The translations under genes and the position numbers were made by a program. A stretch of DNA of 64,000 nucleotides from Telluribacter sp035998675 (GTDB lineage Bacteria > Bacteroidota > Bacteroidia > Cytophagales > Spirosomataceae), in the NCBI RefSeq assembly GCF_035998675.1, contig NZ_DASYHI010000020.1, forward strand, positions 310,001 through 374,000. The letters are read 5' to 3'. Positions 55,701 through 62,690 of the stretch are shown in pieces. Every line of letters starts with the position of its first letter. Within the stretch, counting starts at the first letter, position 1. The notes under the pieces are model-generated. The model saw only the letters and a program-made list of their open reading frames with translations. It did no database searches and was not told where the DNA came from.

Positions 55701-57284
55701 GGAATAGCGCCCCTTGTCGTAGTTGGCGGCTACCACGCCGGTCGAAGGCTTTATCGAAAAATTAAAGCTGATATTATTGTCGCCCTCCTTTTTCTTATAA
55801 ATTTTCAGGTCCTTATCAATCTGGTCAAACAGATCGGTTGAGTTCCCCACGGTTTCTGATTTGCCCAGGAGCAAAAAGCCCGCTGGTTTCAGGGCGTAGT
55901 GAAAGGACTGCAGTATCTTTTTCTGAGGGTTGGCCTCAATATAGATAAGTACATTCTGACAGCTCACCAGATCAATCCGGGAAAACGGAGGGTCTTTGAG
56001 CAGGTTATGGGTGGCAAATACACAGGAATCGCGGATCGCCTTAACTACCTGGTACTTACCGTCAATGGCCGTAAAAAAGCGCTTCAGCCGCTGGGCCGAC
56101 ATCTCTTTTAAAAGGCTGCCGGGATAAATTCCGGCCCGGGCTTTGTCAATAGCATGGGCATCGAGGTCGGTGGCAAAAATCTGAAACGGAGTACTGATAG
56201 ATTTGCTGCTCAGGAACTCGTACAGGCAGATGGCGAAGGAGTAAGCTTCCTCGCCCGTTGAGCAGGCGGGTATCCATATACGTATCGGGTCCAGGCTTTT
56301 GCGCCCTTTCAGCAGGGACGGAAATATCTTTTTACCCAGGGCTTGAAATACCGCCGGTTCGCGGAAAAAACTCGTGACGTTTATGAGCAGGTCCTGGTAG
56401 AGCAGGTCCAGCTCGGTCGTTTTTTCTTTGATAAGTGTCGTATATTCTTCCAGTTTTTCAAAGCGGTTCAGGGCCATCCGCCTTAAAATCCGGCGCTTAA
56501 TGGTAGTCTGTTTATAAAGAGAGAAGTCAACCCCGAAGCGGTTCATCAACAAAAAATGGATTTTCCGGAGTTCGGCTTCGTTTTCCAGTTGGATATCGTT
56601 GGGTGGTTTTACCGCGTAGGGTAGTTTTAAGAGGGCGGTCAATTCTTCGGCTATTTTGTGCGGGGGAAGAATGTAGTCCACAAATCCCGAGTCAATGGCG
56701 CTCTGGGGCATACCCAGGAACTGGGCGCTTTCGTCCTGCGCAAAGGTTATTCCTCCTTCGGCCTTTATGGCTTTTAGCCCGGCTGTTCCATCGTTGGCCG
56801 TTCCTGATAGTATTATTCCAATGGCGTTGTTCTGGTACACCGGGGCCAGTGCCGCCATAAAAAAATCAATGGAGTGGTACATACCGCCGGTGCTTCGTTC
56901 CCGATCCGAGAGGGTCAGGTGGCCATCAATAATACTCATAAAGGTATTGGGCGGTATTACGTACACGTGGTCGGGTTCCACGCGCATGCGGGGTACAACC
57001 TTCTGTACCGGCATGGAGGTAGTACGGGCCAATAACTCGGGGAGTATACTTTCGTGCGCCGGGGAAAGATGCTGAATAATAATATACGCAATTCCCGTAT
57101 CTGCGGGCAGGTTACTCAATAATTCAGAAATGGCTTTAAGTCCTCCGGCCGAAGCGCCGAGGGCCGCAATGGGGAATGGCTTAGGTCGCACTATTTCACT
57201 GTTTTCAATGCCTTCTTTAAACCCCTCCTCTGCTGCAGTATCTTTATTTTCTTTTTTATCTTTATTATTGCTTCTTTTTGCCAT
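52791..57284 (-). CDS. CheB-CheR-PAS-histidine kinase fusion protein
   Basis: 1497 residues, no membrane segment. Order: CheB methylesterase (about 35-225; triad Ser45, His72, Asp165), CheR methyltransferase (about 245-510; FREPAVFQAL, ACSTGEEAYS, FATDLDAHAIDKA, CQNVLIYI), a long coiled coil (about 660-745; repeated SANEELQS/TNEEL heptads), several PAS/PAC domains (about 745-1260), HisKA with phospho-acceptor His1280 in SHELKTP, and HATPase_c (LSNAIKYSP, DFGVGL, GIGLGLYIS). Both methylation activities and a kinase in one chain suggest a self-contained signalling hub; which protein it methylates is unknown. Likely partner: the receiver at 52236. Confidence 0.95.
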   Translation of the reverse strand: MAKRSNNKDKKENKDTAAEEGFKEGIENSEIVRPKPFPIAALGASAGGLKAISELLSNLPADTGIAYIIIQHLSPAHESILPELLARTTSMPVQKVVPRMRVEPDHVYVIPPNTFMSIIDGHLTLSDRERSTGGMYHSIDFFMAALAPVYQNNAIGIILSGTANDGTAGLKAIKAEGGITFAQDESAQFLGMPQSAIDSGFVDYILPPHKIAEELTALLKLPYAVKPPNDIQLENEAELRKIHFLLMNRFGVDFSLYKQTTIKRRILRRMALNRFEKLEEYTTLIKEKTTELDLLYQDLLINVTSFFREPAVFQALGKKIFPSLLKGRKSLDPIRIWIPACSTGEEAYSFAICLYEFLSSKSISTPFQIFATDLDAHAIDKARAGIYPGSLLKEMSAQRLKRFFTAIDGKYQVVKAIRDSCVFATHNLLKDPPFSRIDLVSCQNVLIYIEANPQKKILQSFHYALKPAGFLLLGKSETVGNSTDLFDQIDKDLKIYKKKEGDNNISFNFSIKPSTGVVAANYDKGRYSIEQGTEVDIEKEADKLLLARYVPASVLVNKDLHIIRFHGNTQNYLHPASGKASFHLLKMVRDELIFELRGLIHRARKDGLPVRKEGIPFIDREQIQEVELEVVPVRSSSKELSFLILFKEGTQKATTRKGEGDSTESRSSRKDAKDRRIAILEQELREAREHMKSMSEEFEATREELQSANEEVLSSNEELQSMNEELETSKEELQSTNEELITINEELFQRNIELKESSEYREAIVETIREPLVVLTTDLRVKTANKAFYADFKLSPKETEGNFFFEISNRQWDITGLRKQLTEIISREKSFENFEITHEFAGLGERIMLISAMRMGKEGDKKNRILLVIEDITQRKQAEEGLKRSYKLNSTILNSIKDVFVSVDNDWNFKYVNKRAEAFFGKKATEILGQNLWELFPVHLESEFYLRLTRAMKTKAFMEFEWFDDRVSEWLHYRIYPSEDTLSIYSTNITEQKNGLEQIRQSQERYQTFISRSTEGIWRFELQQPLVTDLPPKKQLNLLFSQTRLEECNDALAQMYGYTSAADIIGFSLDSLLPRNSDSEALMETFVASDYCLSDAEVQETDQEGNQKCFLHNLVGIVEEGRVTRLWGTQRDITRQKQAELALRETQAKLQLALSAGDVGVWLWNIKKDELRWARNAKAGYDLGEKAYQGTFEDWLQFVAPDDQAYVRKSIKMAIAEKRDLSIEFRVMLRAGTYNWIQFQTQTTFDEKGQAEQMLGVNLDINDRKMLEKQKDDFIGIASHELKTPVTSIRAYAELLHQMMVDMEDVASATLVEKMEGQIDRLANLIKDLLDVSRISEGQLQLRKGYFNMNELIQEVTDDIQQSTPRHTIVKELQQVPNLIGDRDRIGQVLINFLSNAIKYSPEAGKVIIYTKADTENVTVCVQDFGVGLTREAQEKVFDRFFRVNDSTNSTFPGIGLGLYISAEIIKKHGGAIWVDSVREHGSKFYFSIPISTPKKR

Positions 57285-57329
57285 TTATAAAAAAGGTAAC
57301 CTCCGTTTAGGTTTCGATTAAGGTTTAGG

Positions 57330-57441
57330 TTGGGTTCACACCCCCGGTCGAAGTGGCCGGTTCAGCACCTAACGCTGCTACTTCAGTTTGGGTTCACGCC
57401 CTGGTCGAAGTGGCAAGTTCAGCACCAAATGCTGCTACTTC
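57330..57441. repeat. Tandem imperfect repeat of about 55 bp, two copies
   Basis: Copies at 57330-57384 and 57388-57441 share TTGGGTTCAC, GGTCGAAGTGG, GTTCAGCACC and GCTGCTACTTC blocks in the same order with a few substitutions and one indel. GAAGT near the middle and ACTTC at the end could pair, so each unit is a weak hairpin. It lies upstream of the large kinase gene, close to the tRNA remnants. To its right is a tiny frame at 57510-57593 (27 codons, MSSKVSKRQDLL) of uncertain reality. Confidence 0.8.
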
Positions 57442-57600
57442 TATATTTTTAATGTAAGTACCGAGTCCGCTGAATCTTCTTTTCCAAAAAACAAGTACTC
57501 ACGGTAGAAATGAGTAGTAAAGTCAGTAAACGCCAGGATTTACTTCCCGAAAATTGGAGCGCAGAAGTGGAAAGGTACCGGAAGGAAGTGTAATATAAAA

Positions 57601-57638
57601 AATATGCCTGAAAATCCATAACGATCCTCAGGCATATT
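57601..57638 (-). terminator. Terminator hairpin after tRNA-Pro remnant A
   Basis: AATATGCCTGA pairs with TCAGGCATATT (11 bp). It follows the 3' end of the leftmost tRNA-derived remnant in the direction of minus-strand transcription. Confidence 0.75.
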
Positions 57639-57652
57639 CCCATTTCTTTTTC

Positions 57653-57728
57653 TCGGGGAGACAGGATTCGAACGGCAATGGGAGGCGCGGCCGACCGTCT
57701 GCGACCCTTTGGTCCCAAACCAGATGCC
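57653..57728 (-). pseudogene. tRNA-Pro remnant A (3' half with GC-rich insertion)
   Basis: On the minus strand this matches tRNA-Pro(TGG) from the anticodon arm (CTGGTTTGGGACCA) to the 3' end (TTCGAATCCTGTCTCCCCGA), but lacks the acceptor 5' strand and D-arm. Between the variable region and the T-loop 4 bases of the normal gene are replaced by about 29, of which the block nearest the anticodon (CAGACGGTCGGCCGC) is shared with remnant B. It cannot form a cloverleaf. Confidence 0.8.
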
Positions 57729-57749
57729 AACTAAAATTTTTATAAACAA

Positions 57750-57777
57750 AAAACGACCGCAATGCTACGGTCGTTTT
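57750..57777 (-). terminator. Terminator after tRNA-Pro remnant B
   Basis: AAAACGACCG pairs with CGGTCGTTTT. Read on the minus strand the stem is followed by a U-run, so it is a functional-looking terminator for minus-strand transcription. Confidence 0.85.
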
Positions 57778-57786
57778 AGAATTGTG

Positions 57787-57869
57787 TCGGGGAGACAGGA
57801 TTCGAACGGCAGCGGCCGCCGCGGCCGACCGTCTGCGACCCTCTGGTCCCAAATCAGATGCGCTACCCC
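57787..57869 (-). pseudogene. tRNA-Pro remnant B (3' half with GC-rich insertion)
   Basis: Same structure as remnant A: intact 3' acceptor strand and T-loop, a GC-rich insertion (contains GGCCGCCGCGGCC) in place of the T-stem 5' strand, and the anticodon arm with one change (CTGATTTGGGACCAG, breaking a stem pair). About ten bases more of the D-side (GGGGTAGCGCATCTG) are kept than in remnant A. Not a functional tRNA. Confidence 0.8.
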
Positions 57870-57879
57870 ATAAAAAAAC

Positions 57880-57899
57880 CCCACAGCTTTCGCTGCGGG
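57880..57899 (-). terminator. Terminator after tRNA-Pro
   Basis: On the minus strand CCCGCAGC pairs with GCTGTGGG around a GAAA tetraloop (one G-U pair) and is followed by seven U. Confidence 0.88.
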
Positions 57900-57909
57900 A
57901 TTCTAAGGT

Positions 57910-57984
<75 letters not shown>

Positions 57985-58062
57985 AAACTATTGTGCTCTT
58001 CGAACAAGATGAACAAGTGATCTATCCTGGATTTACGACTACCCGATGAAGTTGTAAATCAG

Positions 58063-58149
58063 CGGAGAGAGCGGGATTCGAACCCGCGGTACCCTTACGA
58101 GTACGGCAGTTTAGCAAACTGCTGGTTTCAGCCACTCACCCATCTCTCC
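58063..58149 (-). tRNA. tRNA-Ser (anticodon GCT)
   Basis: 87 nt on the minus strand: acceptor GGAGAGA/TCTCTCC with discriminator G, anticodon stem-loop CAGTTTGCTAAACTG (GCT, reading AGC/AGU), a long variable arm around GTACTCGTAAGGGTAC as expected for serine tRNAs, and T-arm CGGGTTCGAATCCCG. Confidence 0.96.
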
Positions 58150-58275
58150 CTCTCTTTCGAGGCACAAATATAGAAGGTTAAAAACGATTAAAACAAACAA
58201 TGCTTTAAAAAAACTTTATCAGAAATTGCTATTGCCTATTTTTGAGCAACTTTACTCCCAAAGTTTTTTTTGACT

Positions 58276-59238
58276 ATGAATTGGAACTACCCTTTTGGTA
58301 CCACCGAATATATATTTATCTTTTTATTCCTCCTGCTTTATGTAACCTACTTCCTCCGGATGCTCCGGATTACCCGGCAACTGCAAACTACCTCCCGCTC
58401 GTTGTTTATTAAGTTCTTTCTCAGGTGCATCGCCTTTGCGCTGCTGATGATGGCCCTGCTGGGGCCTTCTTTCGGGGAAGCCGGCCGGGAAATTCAGGCC
58501 GAAGGAAAAGACATTTACCTGCTGACCGACCTGTCCAAATCCATGGATGCTACCGATGTGGTACCCAGTCGGCTCGAAAAAATAAAGTTTGAAATAAACC
58601 GGTTAATCAGCTCGGCCGGTACCAACCGCCTGGGCCTGATCGTTTTTTCGAACGAGGCCTACGTGCAGGCTCCCCTGACCTTTGACCAGGCCGCCCTGGA
58701 ACTCTTTGTGCAGTCGCTACAGACCGACCTGCTGCCCCGCTCGGGTACCCATGCCTGCAGCGCCCTGGACCTCGCCTACCAAAAGCTCATCAGCGGTGCG
58801 CAGGCTTCCAACCAGGCCAAAATGATGGTACTTTTTACCGATGGCGAAAACACAGGTACCTGTCCGGCAACCCTTCTTAACAACATCCGGCGGTTTGGTA
58901 TACGGGTATTTGTGGTCGGGGTAGGTACGAAGGTTGGCAGCTCTATTCCCGCCGACGGCCAGGTACTTCGCACCGGCAACGGTGAAATGGTCATCAGCAA
59001 ACTTAATCCGGCTGCCCTGCAGAAGTTAGCCGAACAAACCAACGGCAGCTACTATGAAGTTAATAATGAGAAAAATGAGTTACCCCGGCTGGTGGCGGAT
59101 ATCAACTCGGCCTCGGGCCGGCTCATCGACAGCCGTACCGTGGCCGTTACCACCAACAAGTACTACTATTTTCTGGCGGGAGCTCTGTTTTTACTCATCA
59201 TTGATGTACTGGTAACGGTCCGGACCTTCCGACTTTAA
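58276..59238 (+). CDS. VWA-domain membrane protein (BatA/BatB-like)
   Basis: 320 residues from the ATG; a TTG two codons earlier is possible. Two N-terminal membrane helices (about 11-28 and 45-62), a von Willebrand A domain (about 80-280) with the MIDAS metal site DLSKS at 85-89 and DGEN further on, and a final helix (about 298-315). This is the layout of the Bat (Bacteroides aerotolerance) proteins, which form inner-membrane complexes linked to stress resistance. The Bat-type TPR gene follows 44 bases later. Confidence 0.9.
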   Translation: MNWNYPFGTTEYIFIFLFLLLYVTYFLRMLRITRQLQTTSRSLFIKFFLRCIAFALLMMALLGPSFGEAGREIQAEGKDIYLLTDLSKSMDATDVVPSRLEKIKFEINRLISSAGTNRLGLIVFSNEAYVQAPLTFDQAALELFVQSLQTDLLPRSGTHACSALDLAYQKLISGAQASNQAKMMVLFTDGENTGTCPATLLNNIRRFGIRVFVVGVGTKVGSSIPADGQVLRTGNGEMVISKLNPAALQKLAEQTNGSYYEVNNEKNELPRLVADINSASGRLIDSRTVAVTTNKYYYFLAGALFLLIIDVLVTVRTFRL

Positions 59239-59282
59239 ATTTCAATTACTACTTTTACCGGCGTTTTGGCCGAATTTCCTTT

Positions 59283-59987
59283 ATGACCTCCTTCCTACTC
59301 TACCTGCTACTCTGGATTTGGGACAACCGCTCCTTCGAAGCGGTTAGTCAGTCCAACCAGATAAAACGGCAGGCCGAGCTGGCGTACCAGGACAAAGAAT
59401 TCGAACGGGCCGCTCAACTTTTTTACCGGGTTACGTATGGCTCCCTGTTCGCGGAACCCGCCGCCCGGCTCAACCTGGCGCACTCCTACTACCAGGCCGA
59501 AAAACCTGAAGAGGCTCAGTACCACTACCAGCTACTAACGGGGATTGCCGACAAAACCGTGGCTTCCAAAGCCAATACCCAGCTGGCCCTGATTGCCGTC
59601 AGTCGTCAGGACACGGCCCAGGCGCTGGACCAGCTCGTGAGGGCGCTACGCCAGGACCAGGAAAACCTCACGGCGCGGTACAACTACGAACTACTCAGGA
59701 AAGCCTATTCCGGCCGGACTCCCCCCCGCAGCCCGCAGCAGCAGCCTCCCCCCCCGGCCCAAAACCAGCCGGAGCCACCGCCCCCTCCGCAGGAAGAGGG
59801 TCAGTCGCCCGAACTGGCCGAGCAGCGGGAACAACTCCTGAAGGAGCTACGGCAGCTACGCATGTCAGAAGAGCAGGCCCGGGCCATTCTGGATGCCATG
59901 AAGACCAACGAAATGCAGTATATATACCAGCTACGGCGCCGTCAGTACCGTCGGCAAACCGACCAGACCGACGAAGTAGAATGGTAG
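59283..59987 (+). CDS. TPR-repeat protein of the Bat operon (BatC/BatE-like)
   Basis: 234 residues. An N-terminal hydrophobic stretch (MTSFLLYLLLWIW) is a signal or anchor; two to three tetratricopeptide units follow (AELAYQDKEFERAAQLFYR, ARLNLAHSYYQAEKPEEAQYHY, ARYNYELLRKAYSG). A Pro/Gln-rich linker (about 140-170) and a charged helical end complete it. In other Bacteroidota the Bat TPR protein interacts with the VWA proteins; here only one VWA gene is adjacent. Confidence 0.85.
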   Translation: MTSFLLYLLLWIWDNRSFEAVSQSNQIKRQAELAYQDKEFERAAQLFYRVTYGSLFAEPAARLNLAHSYYQAEKPEEAQYHYQLLTGIADKTVASKANTQLALIAVSRQDTAQALDQLVRALRQDQENLTARYNYELLRKAYSGRTPPRSPQQQPPPPAQNQPEPPPPPQEEGQSPELAEQREQLLKELRQLRMSEEQARAILDAMKTNEMQYIYQLRRRQYRRQTDQTDEVEW

Positions 59988-60014
59988 CTTTTCATTTATT
60001 TCAAATACAACCTT

Positions 60015-60956
60015 ATGAACGCTCTTAAAGAGACCCATTTCCAGTTTCCCGGACAAACCGGCTTCTACCGCGGAAAAGTACGTGACGTCTATATGTTTGA
60101 CAACCGGCTGGTCATGGTGGCTACGGACCGCATTTCGGCTTTCGATGTAGTACTCCCCCGGCCCATCCCGTTCAAGGGGCAGGTACTTAACCAGATTGCC
60201 TCGCACTTCCTGCGGGCTACGGCCGACCTGCTCCCCAACTGGCTGCTGGACACCCCTGACCCCAACGTGGGAGTGGGCTGGCGCTGTGAGCCGTTTGCGG
60301 TAGAAATGGTGGTGCGCGGGTACCTGGCCGGCCACGCCTGGCGCGAGTACCGGGCCGGCAGGCGGGTACTTTGCGGGGTGCCGCTGCCCGAAGGCCTCAA
60401 GGAAAATGATAAGCTACCCACGCCCATTATTACCCCCACTACCAAGGCCCACGAAGGGCACGACGAAGATATTTCGCGGGCAGAAATACTGGCCCAGGGC
60501 ATTGTGGCGGCCGCTGATTACGAACAGCTCGAACGCTACGCGCTGGCCCTTTTTGAACGGGGTACCCAAATGGCGGCCGAGCAGGGACTTATTCTGGTTG
60601 ATACCAAATATGAATTCGGCAAGCTGGATGGCACGATTTATTTAATAGATGAAATCCACACACCTGACTCGTCGAGGTACTTCTATATGGATTCGTACGA
60701 GGAAAATCAGGCCAATGGTGCCCCCCAGAAACAGCTCTCCAAGGAGTTTGTGAGGGAGTGGTTGATTGAAAATGGCTTTCAGGGAAAGGAAGGACAGCAG
60801 GTACCGGCCATGGAAGATGCCTGGGTCCACACGATTACGGACCGGTACATTGAATTGTTCGAAAAGGTCACGGGTACTCAATTTGTAAGGACAGAAAGTG
60901 GAGATATTTTGCAACGGATCGAAGAAAATATTCTGCGTTCATTAAATTCGCAATAA
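60015..60956 (+). CDS. purC: Phosphoribosylaminoimidazole-succinocarboxamide synthase
   Basis: 313 residues, the longer form of SAICAR synthetase. It ligates aspartate to CAIR with ATP in purine synthesis. Signatures: GKVRDVYMFDNRLVMVATDRISAFD, VRGYLAGHAWREYRAG, LPTPIITPTTKAHEGHDEDIS, LILVDTKYEFGK and LIDEIHTPDSSRY. It starts 27 bases after the TPR gene, so it may be read through from the Bat pair. Confidence 0.96.
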   Translation: MNALKETHFQFPGQTGFYRGKVRDVYMFDNRLVMVATDRISAFDVVLPRPIPFKGQVLNQIASHFLRATADLLPNWLLDTPDPNVGVGWRCEPFAVEMVVRGYLAGHAWREYRAGRRVLCGVPLPEGLKENDKLPTPIITPTTKAHEGHDEDISRAEILAQGIVAAADYEQLERYALALFERGTQMAAEQGLILVDTKYEFGKLDGTIYLIDEIHTPDSSRYFYMDSYEENQANGAPQKQLSKEFVREWLIENGFQGKEGQQVPAMEDAWVHTITDRYIELFEKVTGTQFVRTESGDILQRIEENILRSLNSQ

Positions 60957-61019
60957 CACTTACCTCCCGGTAGCGGGGATCTGACAATTACATTCGAAAC
61001 CAACTCAACCAAACAACGG

Positions 61020-61442
61020 ATGAACCACAAACTGGAACGAAGCGAGCAGTACGCACTAATTGACTTAAAAGAATCATCTTTTTCCGACGAAGTACCTGCT
61101 TCTTTTGAGGAGCTGGTGCGTAAACTTTTCCGGGAAGGATATCACAACCTGATCCTGGTAATGAACGAAACCAAAAGCCTGGATTCCACCGGTGTTGGGG
61201 TACTCAGGAAAGTGAACCGGCTGTGTATTAATGAACTGGGGCTCCTGGTGGTAGTAACCAAAGACGATGAGTTCATTAATTTGCTGGAAGACTCCAAAAT
61301 TCCCGATCTGACTATTCTGCCGACGCTCGAAGAAGCGGTAGACGCCGTATTCATGAATGACCTCGAGAACGAGTTCGGGGCCGGTGAAGACGACTACGAC
61401 GAAGACGACTACGGCGGGGTAAGTGAAAGTAAAGAACCCTGA
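61020..61442 (+). CDS. STAS-domain protein (anti-sigma-factor antagonist-like)
   Basis: 140 residues. A STAS fold spans about 1-110: YALIDLKESSF, LILVMNETKSLDSTGVGVLRKVNRL with the Ser-Thr pair at the usual phospho-site, and GLLVVVTKDDEF. The last 25 residues form an acidic tail rich in Asp and Glu (EDDYDEDDYGG). Such proteins bind and sequester kinase/anti-sigma partners, but no partner gene is adjacent. Its stop lies 5 bases before the rnz start, so the two are coupled. Confidence 0.86.
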   Translation: MNHKLERSEQYALIDLKESSFSDEVPASFEELVRKLFREGYHNLILVMNETKSLDSTGVGVLRKVNRLCINELGLLVVVTKDDEFINLLEDSKIPDLTILPTLEEAVDAVFMNDLENEFGAGEDDYDEDDYGGVSESKEP

Positions 61443-61447
61443 CCGGA

Positions 61448-62368
61448 TTGACGTTCCAGGTTACCATATTAGGTTCCGGCTCGGCCTCCCCACTACCCGG
61501 TCGGCATTTTTCGGCCCAGGTACTCCGGGTGGAACACGAATGCTTTCTGATTGATTGTGGGGAGGGCACCCAATACCGCCTGCTGGAACAAAAGATTCGG
61601 CCCGGAAAACTCCGAGCCATATTTATCAGCCACTTGCACGGGGACCATTATTTCGGGTTGTTAGGCCTGCTCAACAGCCTGAGCCTGGGCAAGCGCACCG
61701 ACGAACTTTTTTTATTTGGCCCCCAAGGCCTGGGCGACATTCTAACCGAAGTATTCAGGCACTCCAACACCCGGCTATCCTATCCGCTCCACTACCACGA
61801 ACTAAACGCGGAACAGCCCGGGCTGATCTGGTCAACTCCCTGCATGACGGTGCACACCCTGCCGCTGCGGCATCGGGTACCCTGTACCGGCTTTCTGTTT
61901 CGGGAGCAGCCCAAAGCCCACCGGATCATAAAGGAGAAGATCGTCCCCGCCATGACCATTGCCCAGCTACGCCAGCTCAAGGAGGGGCAGGATGTGCTGG
62001 ATGAACACGGTACCCTACTGTACCGCAACGCCGACTATACCACCCTTCCGCCCCGGCCCCGCTCCTACGCCTACTGTTCCGACACGGCCTATTTGCCCGA
62101 GCTGGTTCCCCACCTGCAGGAAACCGATATGCTGTACCACGAAGCCACCTTTCGGGACGACCTGGCCGGACGCGCGTCCACTACCTTTCATTCTACCGCC
62201 GGACAGGCCGCCCGCATTGCCAAGGGAGCGCAGGTAAGCAAGCTGCTGATTGGCCACCTTTCTTCGCGCTACCTCGACCCCGAAGCTTCCCTGGCGGAGG
62301 CCCGCGCTATTTTTCCCGATACGTATATGGCCGTGGAAGGAGAAACTTTTGAAGTACCAGCCCGCTGA
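61448..62368 (+). CDS. rnz: Ribonuclease Z
   Basis: 306 residues from a TTG start placed directly before the first beta-strand (TFQVTILGSGSASP). It cleaves the 3' trailer of tRNA precursors. The metallo-beta-lactamase zinc site is SHLHGDHYFG, with His62, His64, Asp66 and His67, followed by the exosite region and C-terminal ligands in YCSDTAY, HEATF and IGHLSSRY. tRNA genes without encoded CCA, as in this window, need this enzyme. Confidence 0.94.
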   Translation: MTFQVTILGSGSASPLPGRHFSAQVLRVEHECFLIDCGEGTQYRLLEQKIRPGKLRAIFISHLHGDHYFGLLGLLNSLSLGKRTDELFLFGPQGLGDILTEVFRHSNTRLSYPLHYHELNAEQPGLIWSTPCMTVHTLPLRHRVPCTGFLFREQPKAHRIIKEKIVPAMTIAQLRQLKEGQDVLDEHGTLLYRNADYTTLPPRPRSYAYCSDTAYLPELVPHLQETDMLYHEATFRDDLAGRASTTFHSTAGQAARIAKGAQVSKLLIGHLSSRYLDPEASLAEARAIFPDTYMAVEGETFEVPAR

Positions 62369-62690
62369 TTTTACCCTTCTCCGGCAGTGTTTCCGTCCCT
62401 TTTGCGGCCCTTATGTTTTGGAATTTTTTCAGGGAATAGTATTCCCCGTTATTACTTTATCAATATTTCGATATATAGTATAAATTAACTAGCAACTTTA
62501 TACTATGTACATAATATTTTGCTTTTGGCCTATTTAGCCAAATATTTTTTATTATTATCTTGCATCAGTTTACCTCATCAACAGCCCCGTTATCAGTTTT
62601 ACCTTATTTTGCTTTCTGCATTTTTGGTGAACTGATTTATGACTTTTTCAATTAGATTGTTGTAAGTATTTTACCCATAAAAGTACAGGA
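62369..62690 (+). other. AT-rich regulatory region upstream of gltB
   Basis: 322 bases, strongly AT-rich, no ORF. It contains the 10-bp dyad listed separately and should carry the gltB promoter. Confidence 0.5.
62475..62506. promoter_or_regulatory. 10-bp perfect inverted repeat upstream of gltB
   Basis: ATAGTATAAA and TTTATACTAT are separated by 12 bases. No T-run follows, so an operator is more likely than a terminator, although it could mark the end of the rnz transcript. It lies about 185 bases before the gltB ATG. Confidence 0.35.

Noticed and set aside
57330..57441. CRISPR array
   Set aside because: Only two copies, nearly contiguous with no spacer between them, so it is a tandem repeat and not a CRISPR.
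57653..57869. Two extra functional tRNA-Pro genes
   Set aside because: Both lack the 5' acceptor strand and D-arm and have the T-stem disrupted by an insertion; no cloverleaf can form.
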